From: Clavibacter michiganensis
Lineage (GTDB): Bacteria; Actinomycetota; Actinomycetes; Actinomycetales; Microbacteriaceae
NCBI RefSeq assembly: GCF_016907085.1
Contig: NZ_JAFBBJ010000001.1
Location: forward strand, 868,001 to 932,000
Direction: 5' to 3'
Length of the DNA stretch: 64,000 nucleotides
The notes below the pieces were generated by a model, which saw nothing but the letters and a program-made list of their open reading frames with translations, was not told the DNA's origin and searched no databases. Made by a program: the position numbers and the translations under genes. Positions 32,612-41,180 of this stretch are shown here, piece after piece (the first letter of the stretch is position 1; every line of letters begins with the position of its first letter).

Positions 32612-33241
32612 TTAGCGTGCCGCGTAGTACTCGACGACCAGCTGGACCTCGCAGGTCACGGGGACCTCGGCGCGCTTCGGCAGGCGCACGAGGCGGGCCT
32701 GCAGCTTGTCGAGCTCGACCTCGAGGTACGAGGGGAGCTTCGGCAGCACGTCGGCGTGACCGCCGGCGGCGGCGACCTGGAACGGCTCGGTGCCCTCGGA
32801 GCGCGGCTTGACGTGGATCATCTGGCCGGCCTTCACGCGGAAGGAGGGGCGGTCGACGATCTTGCCGTCGACCATGATGTGACGGTGCACGACGAGCTGG
32901 CGGGCCTGCGCCGTGGTGCGCGCGAGGCCGGAGCGGACGACGAGCGCGTCGAGGCGCTGCTCGAGGATCTCGACGAGGTTCTCACCGGTCAGGCCCTGCG
33001 TGCGACGCGCCTCCTGGAAGGCGATCTTGAGCTGGGCCTCGCGGATGCCGTACTGGGCGCGCAGACGCTGCTTCTCGCGCAGGCGGACGGCGTAATCGCT
33101 GTCCTGCTTGCGCTTGGACCGACCGTGCTCGCCCGGTGCGTAGGGGCGCTTCTCGAGGTACTTGGCCGCCTTCGGCGTGAGCGGGATGCCCAGCGCGCGG
33201 GAGAGGCGGGTCTTGCTGCGGGTGCGTGACTTGGTGGACAC
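32612..33241 (-). CDS. rpsD: 30S ribosomal protein S4
   Basis: A 209-residue S4, a primary 16S rRNA-binding protein that nucleates assembly of the 30S body. The N-terminal part includes KTRLSRALGIPLTPKAAKYL and the S4 RNA-binding domain LEQRLDALVVRSGLARTTAQ lies mid-protein. The N-terminus has no zinc-binding cysteines (C-minus form). The start is GTG with AAGGA five bases upstream; an upstream in-frame start would add about 60 non-conserved residues. It stands apart from the main ribosomal operons and has a leader with a stable hairpin. Confidence 0.96.
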   Translation of the reverse strand: MSTKSRTRSKTRLSRALGIPLTPKAAKYLEKRPYAPGEHGRSKRKQDSDYAVRLREKQRLRAQYGIREAQLKIAFQEARRTQGLTGENLVEILEQRLDALVVRSGLARTTAQARQLVVHRHIMVDGKIVDRPSFRVKAGQMIHVKPRSEGTEPFQVAAAGGHADVLPKLPSYLEVELDKLQARLVRLPKRAEVPVTCEVQLVVEYYAAR

Positions 33242-33290
33242 GTTTTCCTTCCAGGGAGAAAGTCTCTGACTACGGATGATGCAGGGCGTC

Positions 33291-33310
33291 CGCGCACACG
33301 CATGTGCGCG
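33291..33310 (-). promoter_or_regulatory. Hairpin in the rpsD leader
   Basis: Perfect 8-bp arms CGCGCACA and TGTGCGCG around a 4-base loop lie 50 bases upstream of the rpsD start. In other bacteria S4 represses its own mRNA through leader structure, so this could be an autoregulatory element, but homology to a known leader was not established. Confidence 0.3.
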
Positions 33311-33490
33311 CGACGACACGAGACCGCTGATGCGGTGTCCTGCGGAAGTAGAGGGATTCGCCACGGGTCGTCCGGCTACAGGACGTGTCCCTTGATCATG
33401 ATGTCGACGCAGCCGCACGCGACACCCGATTGAGGCGTCAGCAAGCGTAGCACGCGAGGGGCGCGATCCCGGGGATGCGCCGCGCCGGGA

Positions 33491-34912
33491 TCAGCCGCCG
33501 CGGACGATGCGCCGCAGCTTCTCCAGCCGGGCGGACAGGTCGCGCTCGTGCCCGTGCTGCGTGGGCGAGTAGTAGGTGCGTCCGACGAGCTCGTCCGGCA
33601 GGTACTGCTGGGTGACGACGCCGATGTCCGCGTCGTGCGGGTAGCGGTAGCCCCTGCCGTGGCCGAGCCGCTTCGCGCCCGGGTAGTGCGCGTCGCGGAG
33701 GTGCAGGGGCACGCGGCCGAAGGCGCCGGCGCGCACGTCCGCGATCGCCTGGTCGATGCCGAGGTAGGAGGCGTTCGACTTGGGCGCGGTCGCGAGGTGC
33801 ACGACCGCCTGCGCCAGCGGGATCCGCCCCTCGGGCATGCCGATGAGCTGCACCGCGTCGGCGGCGGCCACCGCGACGACGAGCGCCTGCGGGTCGGCGA
33901 GCCCGATGTCCTCGGAGGCCGAGACGATGATCCGCCGGGCGATGAAGCGCGGGTCCTCCCCCGCCTCGATCATGCGGGCGAGGTAGTGCAGCGCGGCGTC
34001 GACGTCGGATCCGCGGATCGACTTGATGAACGCGCTGATGACGTCGTAGTGCTCGTCGCCGTTGCGGTCGTAGCGGAGCAGCGCGCGGTCGACCGCGAGC
34101 GCGACCTGCTCGGTGGAGATGGGGATGGGCGCGGGATCCTCGGCGGGAGCCGCGTCGCCGCCCTCGTCATCGTCCTCGTCCGCGTCGCCGTCCTCGTCAT
34201 CCTCTGACGCCGCGCGCGCCTTGCCCGACGCGTCCGCCTGGGCCGACACGGCCGCCGCCTCGAGCGCCGTCAGCGCGCGTCGCGCGTCCCCCGACGCGAG
34301 CCGGATGATCATCGCCCGCGCGTCGTCGTCGAGGGAGAACCGCCCGCCCAGGCCCCGGTCGTCGGCGACCGCGCGGTCGACCAGCACGCCGAGGTCGTCG
34401 TCGTCGAGCTGCTCCAGGGTCAGGAGGAGGCTGCGGGACAGCAGCGGGGAGATGACGGAGAACGACGGGTTCTCGGTGGTGGCCGCGATGAGGATCACCC
34501 ACCCGTTCTCCACGCCCGGCAGCAGCGCGTCCTGCTGGGCCTTGGTGAAGCGGTGGATCTCGTCGAGGAAGAGCACGGTCGAGACGCCGAAGAGGTCGCG
34601 GTCGCTCAGCGCCTTCTCCATCACCTGCCGCACGTCGCGGACGCCCGCGGTCACGGCCGAGAGCTCGACGAATCGGCGGCTGGATCCGTGCGCGATGGCC
34701 TGCGCGAGCGTCGTCTTGCCCGTGCCGGGCGGGCCCCACAGGATGATCGAGACCGAGCCCTGCTCCCCCGCCACGTCCGAGGCGAGGCTCACGAGGGGCG
34801 AGCCGGGTGTCAGGAGATGACGCTGACCGGTGACCTCGTCGAGGCTGCGGGGACGCATCCGGACGGCCAGGGGCGTCGCCCCCGAACGGAGGCCCGGTCG
34901 CGTGTCGGTCAT
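33491..34912 (-). CDS. rarA: Replication-associated recombination ATPase RarA (MgsA)
   Basis: A 473-residue AAA+ ATPase related to clamp-loader subunits that acts at stalled replication forks. Walker [12 protein letters not shown] (about 61-71), Walker [16 protein letters not shown], sensor 1 [11 protein letters not shown] and the C-terminal tetramerisation region ([31 protein letters not shown]) are present. Between the AAA+ lid and the C-terminal domain is an acidic insert of about 35 residues ([16 protein letters not shown]), absent from E. coli RarA. The ATG has no Shine-Dalgarno but a TACCAT box seven bases upstream. Confidence 0.95.
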   Translation of the reverse strand: MTDTRPGLRSGATPLAVRMRPRSLDEVTGQRHLLTPGSPLVSLASDVAGEQGSVSIILWGPPGTGKTTLAQAIAHGSSRRFVELSAVTAGVRDVRQVMEKALSDRDLFGVSTVLFLDEIHRFTKAQQDALLPGVENGWVILIAATTENPSFSVISPLLSRSLLLTLEQLDDDDLGVLVDRAVADDRGLGGRFSLDDDARAMIIRLASGDARRALTALEAAAVSAQADASGKARAASEDDEDGDADEDDDEGGDAAPAEDPAPIPISTEQVALAVDRALLRYDRNGDEHYDVISAFIKSIRGSDVDAALHYLARMIEAGEDPRFIARRIIVSASEDIGLADPQALVVAVAAADAVQLIGMPEGRIPLAQAVVHLATAPKSNASYLGIDQAIADVRAGAFGRVPLHLRDAHYPGAKRLGHGRGYRYPHDADIGVVTQQYLPDELVGRTYYSPTQHGHERDLSARLEKLRRIVRGG

Positions 34913-34919
34913 GGTCTCG

Positions 34920-34925
34920 ATGGTA
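34920..34925 (-). promoter_or_regulatory. -10 box (TACCAT) for leaderless rarA
   Basis: TACCAT, seven bases, ATG, in the 73-base divergent gap between rarA and a small membrane-protein gene. Confidence 0.4.
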
Positions 34926-34937
34926 GGCGCGACCGGC

Positions 34938-34943
34938 TATGGT
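34938..34943 (+). promoter_or_regulatory. -10 box (TATGGT) for the small membrane-protein gene
   Basis: TATGGT on the plus strand gives a leader of about 36 bases before a GTG with GAGGA; no convincing -35. Confidence 0.35.
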
Positions 34944-34985
34944 TCCCGTACCGCCGCCTCGGGCGGGACCGACCGTGAGGACGCC

Positions 34986-35297
34986 GTGGCCCCGAAGAAC
35001 GACCGCGCAGCCCGCGAGGCGCAGGCCCGGCTCCGCCGCTACGCGGCCCGTCAGGAGCTCCACGCACGGGCCGTCCGACGCCGTCGCCGCGACGACCTGG
35101 CGGCGGTCGTCGCCGTGGTCGTCGTCGCCGCCCTCGCCATCGGGGCGCAGCTCGCCTACGAGTCGGGTCCCGGAGCTCCCGCACCGGTGCCGGCGTCCTC
35201 CACCCCCACGTCCCCCGACGCCCCCGCGCCGACGACGCCCGACGTCACCCCGACCGCCGACCCCGCCCCCGTGCCGGAGGCGACCCCGACACCCTGA
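34986..35297 (+). CDS. Small single-pass membrane protein, unknown function
   Basis: 103 residues. Residues 1-36 are strongly basic and helical (RRYAARQELHARAVRRRRRDD), then a membrane segment (LAAVVAVVVVAALAIGAQLAY) and an outward tail rich in Pro, Thr and Ala (about 45 residues) that looks flexible. GTG start with GAGGA five bases upstream. It is divergent from rarA and followed on the same strand by the DUF349 gene. It resembles many actinobacterial membrane-tethered proteins with low-complexity tails; no enzyme motif is visible. Confidence 0.7.
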   Translation: MAPKNDRAAREAQARLRRYAARQELHARAVRRRRRDDLAAVVAVVVVAALAIGAQLAYESGPGAPAPVPASSTPTSPDAPAPTTPDVTPTADPAPVPEATPTP

Positions 35298-35445
35298 GCC
35301 GCCGATCCGGCCGGCCGGTCCTCACGAGCGTCTGCGAGCCGAGGCCGATGGGCGCCGCGCCCGCGCAGGCCCGGCCCGCCCTGGGGCATGATCGACAGGT
35401 CAGCCAGCGTCCGTCGCGAGACGATCCCGCCCGCGAGGCGTGCTC

Positions 35446-35451
35446 TAGGCT
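35446..35451 (+). promoter_or_regulatory. -10 box (TAGGCT) for the DUF349 gene
   Basis: TAGGCT on the plus strand, leaving a leader of about 48 bases with AAGGTG before the GTG. TAGGCT is also the hexamer at aroQ and trpD. Confidence 0.35.
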
Positions 35452-35505
35452 GGCGTGCACGTCTCCGCACCGGTCCGGCCGGTCCTACGAACAAGGTGAA
35501 CATCC

Positions 35506-36738
35506 GTGGCTGACAACGATCAGACCCCCTGGGGCCGCGTCGACGAGACGGGCACCGTCTTCCTCCGCGAGGGCGACGGCGAACGCGCCGTCGGCCAGTA
35601 CCCCGACGGGACCCCCGAGGAGGCGCTGGCCTACTTCCAGCGCAAGTTCACCGACCTCGCGGGCCAGGTCACGCTCCTGGAGCAGCGCGCCAAGCGCGGC
35701 GCACCCGCTGCCGACGTCTCCAAGGCCGTCGCGCACCTCATCGAGGCCGTCACCGGCGCGAACGCCGTCGGCGACCTCGCCGCCCTGCGCGCCCGGCTCG
35801 ACGTCCTCGCCGCCACCGTCGGCGAGCTCACCGAGAAGCAGGGCGAGGAGCAGCGGCAGGTGGTGCAGGGCGCCATCGCCGAGCGGACCGCCATCGTCGA
35901 GGAGACCGAGCGCCTCGCGACGCAGGACTTCTCGAAGGTCCAGTGGAAGCAGCTGACCGCCGAGGTCGACGCGCTGTTCGGCCGCTGGCAGCAGCACCAG
36001 CAGACGGGACCGCGTCTGCCCAAGACCGACGCGAACGAGCTCTGGAAGCGCTTCCGCACCGCGCGCTCCACCATCGACACTGAGCGGAAGGCGTTCTTCG
36101 CCGAGCTCGACAACGCCCACAAGGACGCCCGCTCGAAGAAGCAGGCCATCGTCGAGCAGGCGCGTGCGCTCGAGCCGCAGGGCGTCGGCGGGATCCCCGC
36201 GTACCGTCGTCTCCTCGACGAGTGGAAGCTCGCGGGGCGCGCGGGCAAGCGGTACGACGACGCGCTGTGGGCGCAGTTCAAGGCCGCCGGCGACGTCCTG
36301 TACGGCGCCAAGGCCGAGGTCGACGCCGCGGACGACGAGGAGCAGCAGGCCAACCTCCAGGCCAAGCTCGCCCTCCTCGACGAGGCCGAGCCGATCCTGC
36401 AGATCACGGAGCGCACGGCGGCGCGCGACAAGCTCACCGCCGTCCAGCTGCGCTGGGACGCCATCGGTCGCGTCCCGCGGGACAGCGTCAAGACCGTCGA
36501 GGATCGGCTGCGCAAGGTCGAGACCCACGTCCGCACCCTGGACGAGGAGTTCTGGCGCAAGAACAACCCGGAGACCAAGGCGCGCTCCGAGGGGCTCGCC
36601 TCGCAGCTCGGCGCCGCGATCGACAAGCTGCAGCGCGAGCTCGATGCGGCCAAGGCCGACGGAGACGCGCGACGCATCAAGGACGCCGAGGAGGCGCTCG
36701 CCGCCCGCCGCGTCTGGCTGGACGCGCTCGGCTCGTAG
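35506..36738 (+). CDS. DUF349 domain protein, helical
   Basis: A 410-residue cytosolic protein made of repeated DUF349 three-helix units, visible as recurring blocks such as LWKRFRTARSTIDTERKAFF, LWAQFKAAGDVLYGAK and VQLRWDAIGRVPR. It is rich in Glu, Lys and Ala and should be an extended helical solenoid or coiled coil. The actinobacterial family is widespread and essentially uncharacterised. Function is not known. GTG start with AAGGTG eight bases before. A very strong hairpin follows the gene. Confidence 0.85.
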   Translation: MADNDQTPWGRVDETGTVFLREGDGERAVGQYPDGTPEEALAYFQRKFTDLAGQVTLLEQRAKRGAPAADVSKAVAHLIEAVTGANAVGDLAALRARLDVLAATVGELTEKQGEEQRQVVQGAIAERTAIVEETERLATQDFSKVQWKQLTAEVDALFGRWQQHQQTGPRLPKTDANELWKRFRTARSTIDTERKAFFAELDNAHKDARSKKQAIVEQARALEPQGVGGIPAYRRLLDEWKLAGRAGKRYDDALWAQFKAAGDVLYGAKAEVDAADDEEQQANLQAKLALLDEAEPILQITERTAARDKLTAVQLRWDAIGRVPRDSVKTVEDRLRKVETHVRTLDEEFWRKNNPETKARSEGLASQLGAAIDKLQRELDAAKADGDARRIKDAEEALAARRVWLDALGS

Positions 36739-36761
36739 CGCGCCCCCTCCGCACCACCCGT

Positions 36762-36797
36762 GACGGCCCGGGATCCTCCACAGGATCCCGGGCCGTC
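36762..36797 (+). terminator. Strong rho-independent-type hairpin after the DUF349 gene
   Basis: A perfect 16-bp stem (arms 36762-36777 and 36782-36797) with the loop CCAC, 23 bases after the stop. No T-run follows, which is usual for terminators in this genus-level GC range. Confidence 0.75.
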
Positions 36798-36832
36798 GTG
36801 CGTACGGCGGCGCGCGATGGCATGGTGCGCGC

Positions 36833-37441
36833 ATGCCACCCCGCCTCGCGCCCGTCCTGTCCGTCCTCGACCTCCCGCTCGCCGAGCTCTGCTCCGCCCG
36901 CCTCGACGGCGAGGTGTACGAGGTCGACGCCTGCTACTCCCCCGTGGACGAGCTGGCCTCGCCCTGGCTCCGCGCCGCGGCCCTCGCCACGCAGGTACCC
37001 TCGCGCCTCATCGCCGAGAGGTCGACGGCGGCCTGGGTGCACGGCGCCGTCCGCACCCCGCCCCGGACGCACGAGTACTGCGTCGACAGCGTCGCGCGCT
37101 GCCACCCGCCGGCGCTGCGCAACGTGCGCATCCGCGAGGTCGTGCTCGACGATCGCGACACGGTCGTGCTGGCCGGCCTCCGCGTCACGACCCCGCTGCG
37201 GACCCTGTGCGACATCGCGCGCACGGTCGCCGACTTCACGCCGATCCACGAGGCCGCGTGCCTCGGTCTGCTGGCGCTGCCCGGGGTGACGGACTCGGCC
37301 GCCCGCGAGCACCTCGCGGCCTCCGGCGCGCTTCCCGACAAGCGCCGCGCGCTGACGCGCCTCGACGCCCTGGCCCGCCGCGGCGCATCGGCGGTTCCCG
37401 CGGGGAGCGCCGGTGGAGCGGATCCGGTCAGCCGCCGTTGA
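36833..37441 (+). CDS. AbiEi-like protein (antitoxin/regulator family), orphan
   Basis: A 202-residue protein. The middle part (STAAWVHGAVRTPPRTHEYC; RIREVVLDD; GLRVTTPLRTLCDIART) has the pattern of the AbiEi C-terminal domain found in type IV antitoxins and in many stand-alone actinobacterial proteins: a WxxG-type helix, an HhxL-type strand and a TxPLRTxxDxAR motif. No AbiEii nucleotidyltransferase toxin is adjacent and no N-terminal winged helix is evident, so it is an orphan, not a demonstrated antitoxin. The last 14 bases overlap the tail of relA on the opposite strand. The assignment is from motif memory only. Confidence 0.65.
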   Translation: MPPRLAPVLSVLDLPLAELCSARLDGEVYEVDACYSPVDELASPWLRAAALATQVPSRLIAERSTAAWVHGAVRTPPRTHEYCVDSVARCHPPALRNVRIREVVLDDRDTVVLAGLRVTTPLRTLCDIARTVADFTPIHEAACLGLLALPGVTDSAAREHLAASGALPDKRRALTRLDALARRGASAVPAGSAGGADPVSRR

Positions 37442-39677
37442 CGCGGTACACGTCGTACACCGCGTCGATGCGGCGCACCGCGTTGAGCACGCGGTCCAGG
37501 TGCGTCACGTCGCCCATCTCGAAGACGAAGCGGCTGATGGCCAGCCGGTTGGACGACGTCGAGACGGACGCGGAGAGGATGTTGACGTGGTGCTCCGACA
37601 GCACACGCGTCACGTCGCTGAGGAGCCCCGAGCGGTCGAGCGCCTCGACCTGGATGTGCACCAGGAACAAGCTCTTCGACGACGGCGCCCACTCCACCTC
37701 GATCATGCGGTCGGGCTCGGCGCGCAGCGAGTCCACGTTGTGGCAGTTGGCCTGGTGCACGGAGACGCCTGCGCCCCGGGTCACGAACCCGATGATCTCG
37801 TCGCCCGGCACCGGAGTGCAGCACTTGGCGAGCTTCACGAGGATGTCGGGGGCGCCGCGCACGAGCACGCCGGAGTCGCTGTTGCGCGACACGCGCGAGC
37901 GCTGCGTGACGGCGAAGACCTCCTCGGCCTCCCCGCCGCTGTCGCCCTGGATGGAGGAGAGCACCTTCTCGATCACCGACTGCGTGGAGACGTGGCCCTC
38001 GCCGACGGCCGCGTAGAGCGCCGCGACGTCGTCGTACTTCATGCTCTGCGCCACGTCCGAGAACGCGTCCTGGTTCATGAGCTTCTGCAGCGGCAGGTTC
38101 TGCTTGCGCATGGCGCGGGCGATGGCGTCCTTGCCCTGCTCGATCGCTTCCTCGCGCCGCTCCTTGGTGAACCACTGCTTGATCTTGTTGCGCGCGCGGG
38201 CGCTCTTCACGAACGCGAGCCAGTCCTTGCTCGGACCGCTGTCGGGGTTCTTCGACGTGAACACCTCGACCACGTCGCCCGTGGCGAGCGGGTTCTCGAG
38301 CGGCACCAGCCGCCCGTTCACCTTCGCGCCCATGGTGCGGTGGCCGACGTCCGTGTGCACGGCGTACGCGAAGTCCACCGGGGTCCCGCCGGCGGGCAGG
38401 CCGATGACCTTCCCGTGCGGCGTGAAGACGTAGACCTCCTTCGCGCCGATCTCGAAGCGCAGGGAGTCGAGGAACTCGCCCGGATCCGCGGTCTCGGACT
38501 GCCAGTCGGAGATGTGCGCGAGCCAGGCGAGGTCGGTGTCCCCCTGCGGCGACACCTCGGCCGCGCGCCCGCCGTTCATGCGGTCCTTGTACTTCCAGTG
38601 CGCCGCGACGCCGAACTCGGCACGCTGGTGCATCTCGTGCGTGCGGATCTGGATCTCCACCGGGCGGCCCTTGGGACCGATGACGGTGGTGTGGAGCGAC
38701 TGGTAGAGGTTGAACTTCGGCGTGGCGATGTAGTCCTTGAAGCGCCCGGGCACGGGCGTCCATCGGGCGTGGATCGCGCCGAGCACGGCATAGCAGTCGC
38801 GGAGCGAGTCGACCAGCACACGGATCCCCACGAGGTCGTAGATCTCGTCGAACTCGCGGCCGCGCACGACCATCTTCTGGTAGATCGAGTAGTACTGCTT
38901 CGGCCGGCCGGCCACCTTGCCGCGGATCTTGGCGGCGCGCAGGTCGTCGTTGACGCTGTCGATCACCTGCTGCACGAACTCCTCGCGCTGCGGCGTGCGC
39001 TGCTTCACGAGGTTCTCGATCTCGACGTAGATCTTCGGGTAGAGCACGGCGAACGAGAGGTCCTCGAGCTCCCACTTGATGGTCGAGATGCCGAGGCGGT
39101 GCGCGAGCGGCGCGTAGATCTCGAGGGTCTCCTTCGCCTTGCGCTCGGCGGACGCCGACTCGACGAAGCCCCACGTGCGCGCGTTGTGCAGACGGTCGGC
39201 GAGCTTCACCACGAGCACGCGGATGTCCTTCGACATGGCCACGACCATCTTGCGCACCGTCTCGGCCTGGGCGCTGTCGCCGTACTTGAGCTTGTCGAGC
39301 TTCGTGACGCCGTCGACGAGCATGGCGATCTCGTCGCCGAAGTCGTGGCGAAGCATGTCGAGCGTGTAGTCGGTGTCCTCGACCGTGTCGTGGAGGAGGG
39401 CCGCCGCGAGGGTCTTGGGGCCGATGCCGAGGTCCGCCAGGATCTGCGCCACGGCCACCGGGTGGGTGATGTACGGCTCGCCGCTCTTGCGCTTCTGCCC
39501 CTCGTGCGCGCGCTCGGCGACGGCGTAGGCCCGCTCGATCAGGCTCATGTCGGCCTTCGGGTGGTGCAGGCGCGCGGTGCGGATGAGCTGCTCGACGGCG
39601 CCGGCCGGCTGCGCCCGGGAGAAGAGGCGGGGCACCAGGCGCCGGAGGGAAGCCGTGCTCGAGGTCGTCTCCGTCAT
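37428..39677 (-). CDS. relA: Bifunctional (p)ppGpp synthetase/hydrolase (RelA/SpoT family)
   Basis: Makes and degrades the stringent-response alarmone. The 749 residues follow the long Rsh layout: HD hydrolase domain with the intact catalytic pair in LLHDTVED (His96, Asp97) and THP at 71-73; synthetase domain with EIYDLVGIRVLVD and KDYIATPKFNLYQSLHT; TGS domain (VYVFTPHGKVIGLPAGGTP); then helical, zinc-finger-like and C-terminal ACT domains (DRSGLLSDVTRVLSEHHVN). Both active sites look functional. It ends the yajC-secD-secF-rhodanese neighbourhood but has its own GATAAT box and a GGGAGG site. Confidence 0.97.
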   Translation of the reverse strand: MTETTSSTASLRRLVPRLFSRAQPAGAVEQLIRTARLHHPKADMSLIERAYAVAERAHEGQKRKSGEPYITHPVAVAQILADLGIGPKTLAAALLHDTVEDTDYTLDMLRHDFGDEIAMLVDGVTKLDKLKYGDSAQAETVRKMVVAMSKDIRVLVVKLADRLHNARTWGFVESASAERKAKETLEIYAPLAHRLGISTIKWELEDLSFAVLYPKIYVEIENLVKQRTPQREEFVQQVIDSVNDDLRAAKIRGKVAGRPKQYYSIYQKMVVRGREFDEIYDLVGIRVLVDSLRDCYAVLGAIHARWTPVPGRFKDYIATPKFNLYQSLHTTVIGPKGRPVEIQIRTHEMHQRAEFGVAAHWKYKDRMNGGRAAEVSPQGDTDLAWLAHISDWQSETADPGEFLDSLRFEIGAKEVYVFTPHGKVIGLPAGGTPVDFAYAVHTDVGHRTMGAKVNGRLVPLENPLATGDVVEVFTSKNPDSGPSKDWLAFVKSARARNKIKQWFTKERREEAIEQGKDAIARAMRKQNLPLQKLMNQDAFSDVAQSMKYDDVAALYAAVGEGHVSTQSVIEKVLSSIQGDSGGEAEEVFAVTQRSRVSRNSDSGVLVRGAPDILVKLAKCCTPVPGDEIIGFVTRGAGVSVHQANCHNVDSLRAEPDRMIEVEWAPSSKSLFLVHIQVEALDRSGLLSDVTRVLSEHHVNILSASVSTSSNRLAISRFVFEMGDVTHLDRVLNAVRRIDAVYDVYRVNGG

Positions 39678-39710
39678 CGTTCAGCCTCCCAGGCGTGTGC
39701 TGGAGACCAA

Positions 39711-39716
39711 ATTATC
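39711..39716 (-). promoter_or_regulatory. -10 box (GATAAT) for relA
   Basis: GATAAT in a locally AT-rich spot 34 bases upstream of the relA ATG; the leader would contain GGGAGG. The -35 (TGGTCG region) is weak. Confidence 0.45.
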
Positions 39717-39813
39717 ACCGTGCCCGAGGGCTCCCGACCACGGGCGGACCAGCAGCGTCTGGGGCGGCGCGTCCCGGAGGACGAGATCCGACGAGGGGCG
39801 CGGCGGTCGCGGA

Positions 39814-40173
39814 TCAGGCGACGCGGCCGGGCTGCCCGTCGTCGGTGACGACGTCGCCGCCCATCTCCGACCAGGCGTGCATGCCGCCCGTGATGTTGGA
39901 TGCCGCGAACCCGCCGCGCAGGAGCGCCTGGGTCGCGATGCCCGACCGGTGGCCGGAGCGGCAGACGACCGCGATGTGCCGGTCGGTCGGGATCTCGCCG
40001 ACACGGGCCTCGAGCTCGCCCATGGGGATGTGGTGGGCGACGGCGGAGTGCCCCGCCTGCCACTCGTCGGGCTCGCGCACGTCGAGGAGCCAGGAGTCCC
40101 CCGTCGTGGTGCGGGCCTTCGCGGTGGCCGCGTCGAGGTCCTCGGGGACGCCCGCGCCCTGCGCGCTCGTCAC
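39814..40173 (-). CDS. Rhodanese-like sulfurtransferase
   Basis: A 119-residue single-domain rhodanese. The active-site loop CRSGHRS starts at Cys71, and LLDVREPDEWQAGH is the conserved N-terminal motif. It may handle persulfide sulfur, but the physiological partner is unknown. The GTG overlaps the secF stop (GTGA), so it is made with the Sec proteins. In Mycobacterium the interval between secF and relA instead holds a lipoprotein gene and apt; here both are missing and the rhodanese takes their place. Confidence 0.9.
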   Translation of the reverse strand: MTSAQGAGVPEDLDAATAKARTTTGDSWLLDVREPDEWQAGHSAVAHHIPMGELEARVGEIPTDRHIAVVCRSGHRSGIATQALLRGGFAASNITGGMHAWSEMGGDVVTDDGQPGRVA

Positions 40174-41180
40174 GACTCCACCGCCACGGCGGCGCGCTCC
40201 GCCTGCGCCCGGCTCGCGGCCGACGCCGCGAGGGCGTCCCCGCGCTTCACCTTGGGCTCGCCCTCGCGGAGGTGCGCGTAGAGCGGGGCCGCGATGAAGA
40301 TCGTCGAGTAGGTGCCGACGATGATGCCGATGAACAGGGACAGGGCGATGTCGCGCAGCGTGCCGGCGCCGAGCACGACGGCGCCGATGAAGAGGATCGA
40401 GCCGACCGGCAGGATGGCGACGATGGAGGTGTTGATCGAGCGCACCAGGGTCTGGTTCACCGCGAGGTTCACCGACTGCCCGAAGGTCCGCCTCGACTCC
40501 TGCCCGTCCTCCGCGGTGTTCTCGCGGATCTTGTCGAACACCACGACGGTGTCGTAGAGCGAGTACCCGAGGATCGTGAGGAAGCCGATGACCGCGGCCG
40601 GCGTGACCTCGAAGCCCGTGATGCCGTAGATGCCGGCGGTGAGGACGAGGTCGTGCAGCAGCGCGATGATCGCGGCGACCGACATCTTCCACGTGCGGAA
40701 GTAGACCGACATGACGACCGCCGCCAGCGCGAGGAACACCACGAGCCCCCAGAGCGCCTGGCGGGTGATGTCCTGGCCCCACGACGGCCCGATGAAGGAC
40801 TCGGTGACGCTCGACGTCTCGACGCCGTACGCGGTCGCGAGCGCCTGGCGGACGGCGGTGCTGTCCTCGGGCTGCAGCTGGTCGGTCTGGACGCGGACGG
40901 CGTCCGACCCGACGGACGAGACCCGCGCCGGCACGGGCGTCACGGTGGCGACGGCTTCGCTGGCGATGTCCTGCGACTGCGACTGCACGCCGCTCACCGT
41001 GTACTCGGATCCGCCCGTGAACTCGATGCCGAACGTGAAGCCGCCCCGCAGGAGCGGGCCGAGGATGGAGACGAGGATGCAGATCGCCGCGATCGCGTAC
41101 CAGAGGCGCCGGCGGCCGACGATGTCGAACGAGCGCTTGCCCGTGTAGAGGTCGTTGCCGAACTCGGAGAAGCCAGCCAT
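40170..41180 (-). CDS. secF: Protein translocase subunit SecF
   Basis: Membrane partner of SecD that uses the proton gradient to complete protein export. The 336 residues have six membrane segments with the large P1-type periplasmic loop after the first; GIEFTGGSEY lies in the loop and GYSLYDTVVVFDKIREN is the conserved cytoplasmic motif between TM4 and TM5. The ATG overlaps the secD stop (TGATG). A charged, Ala-rich C-terminal tail of about 35 residues follows the last helix. Confidence 0.96.
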   Translation of the reverse strand: MAGFSEFGNDLYTGKRSFDIVGRRRLWYAIAAICILVSILGPLLRGGFTFGIEFTGGSEYTVSGVQSQSQDIASEAVATVTPVPARVSSVGSDAVRVQTDQLQPEDSTAVRQALATAYGVETSSVTESFIGPSWGQDITRQALWGLVVFLALAAVVMSVYFRTWKMSVAAIIALLHDLVLTAGIYGITGFEVTPAAVIGFLTILGYSLYDTVVVFDKIRENTAEDGQESRRTFGQSVNLAVNQTLVRSINTSIVAILPVGSILFIGAVVLGAGTLRDIALSLFIGIIVGTYSTIFIAAPLYAHLREGEPKVKRGDALAASAASRAQAERAAVAVES

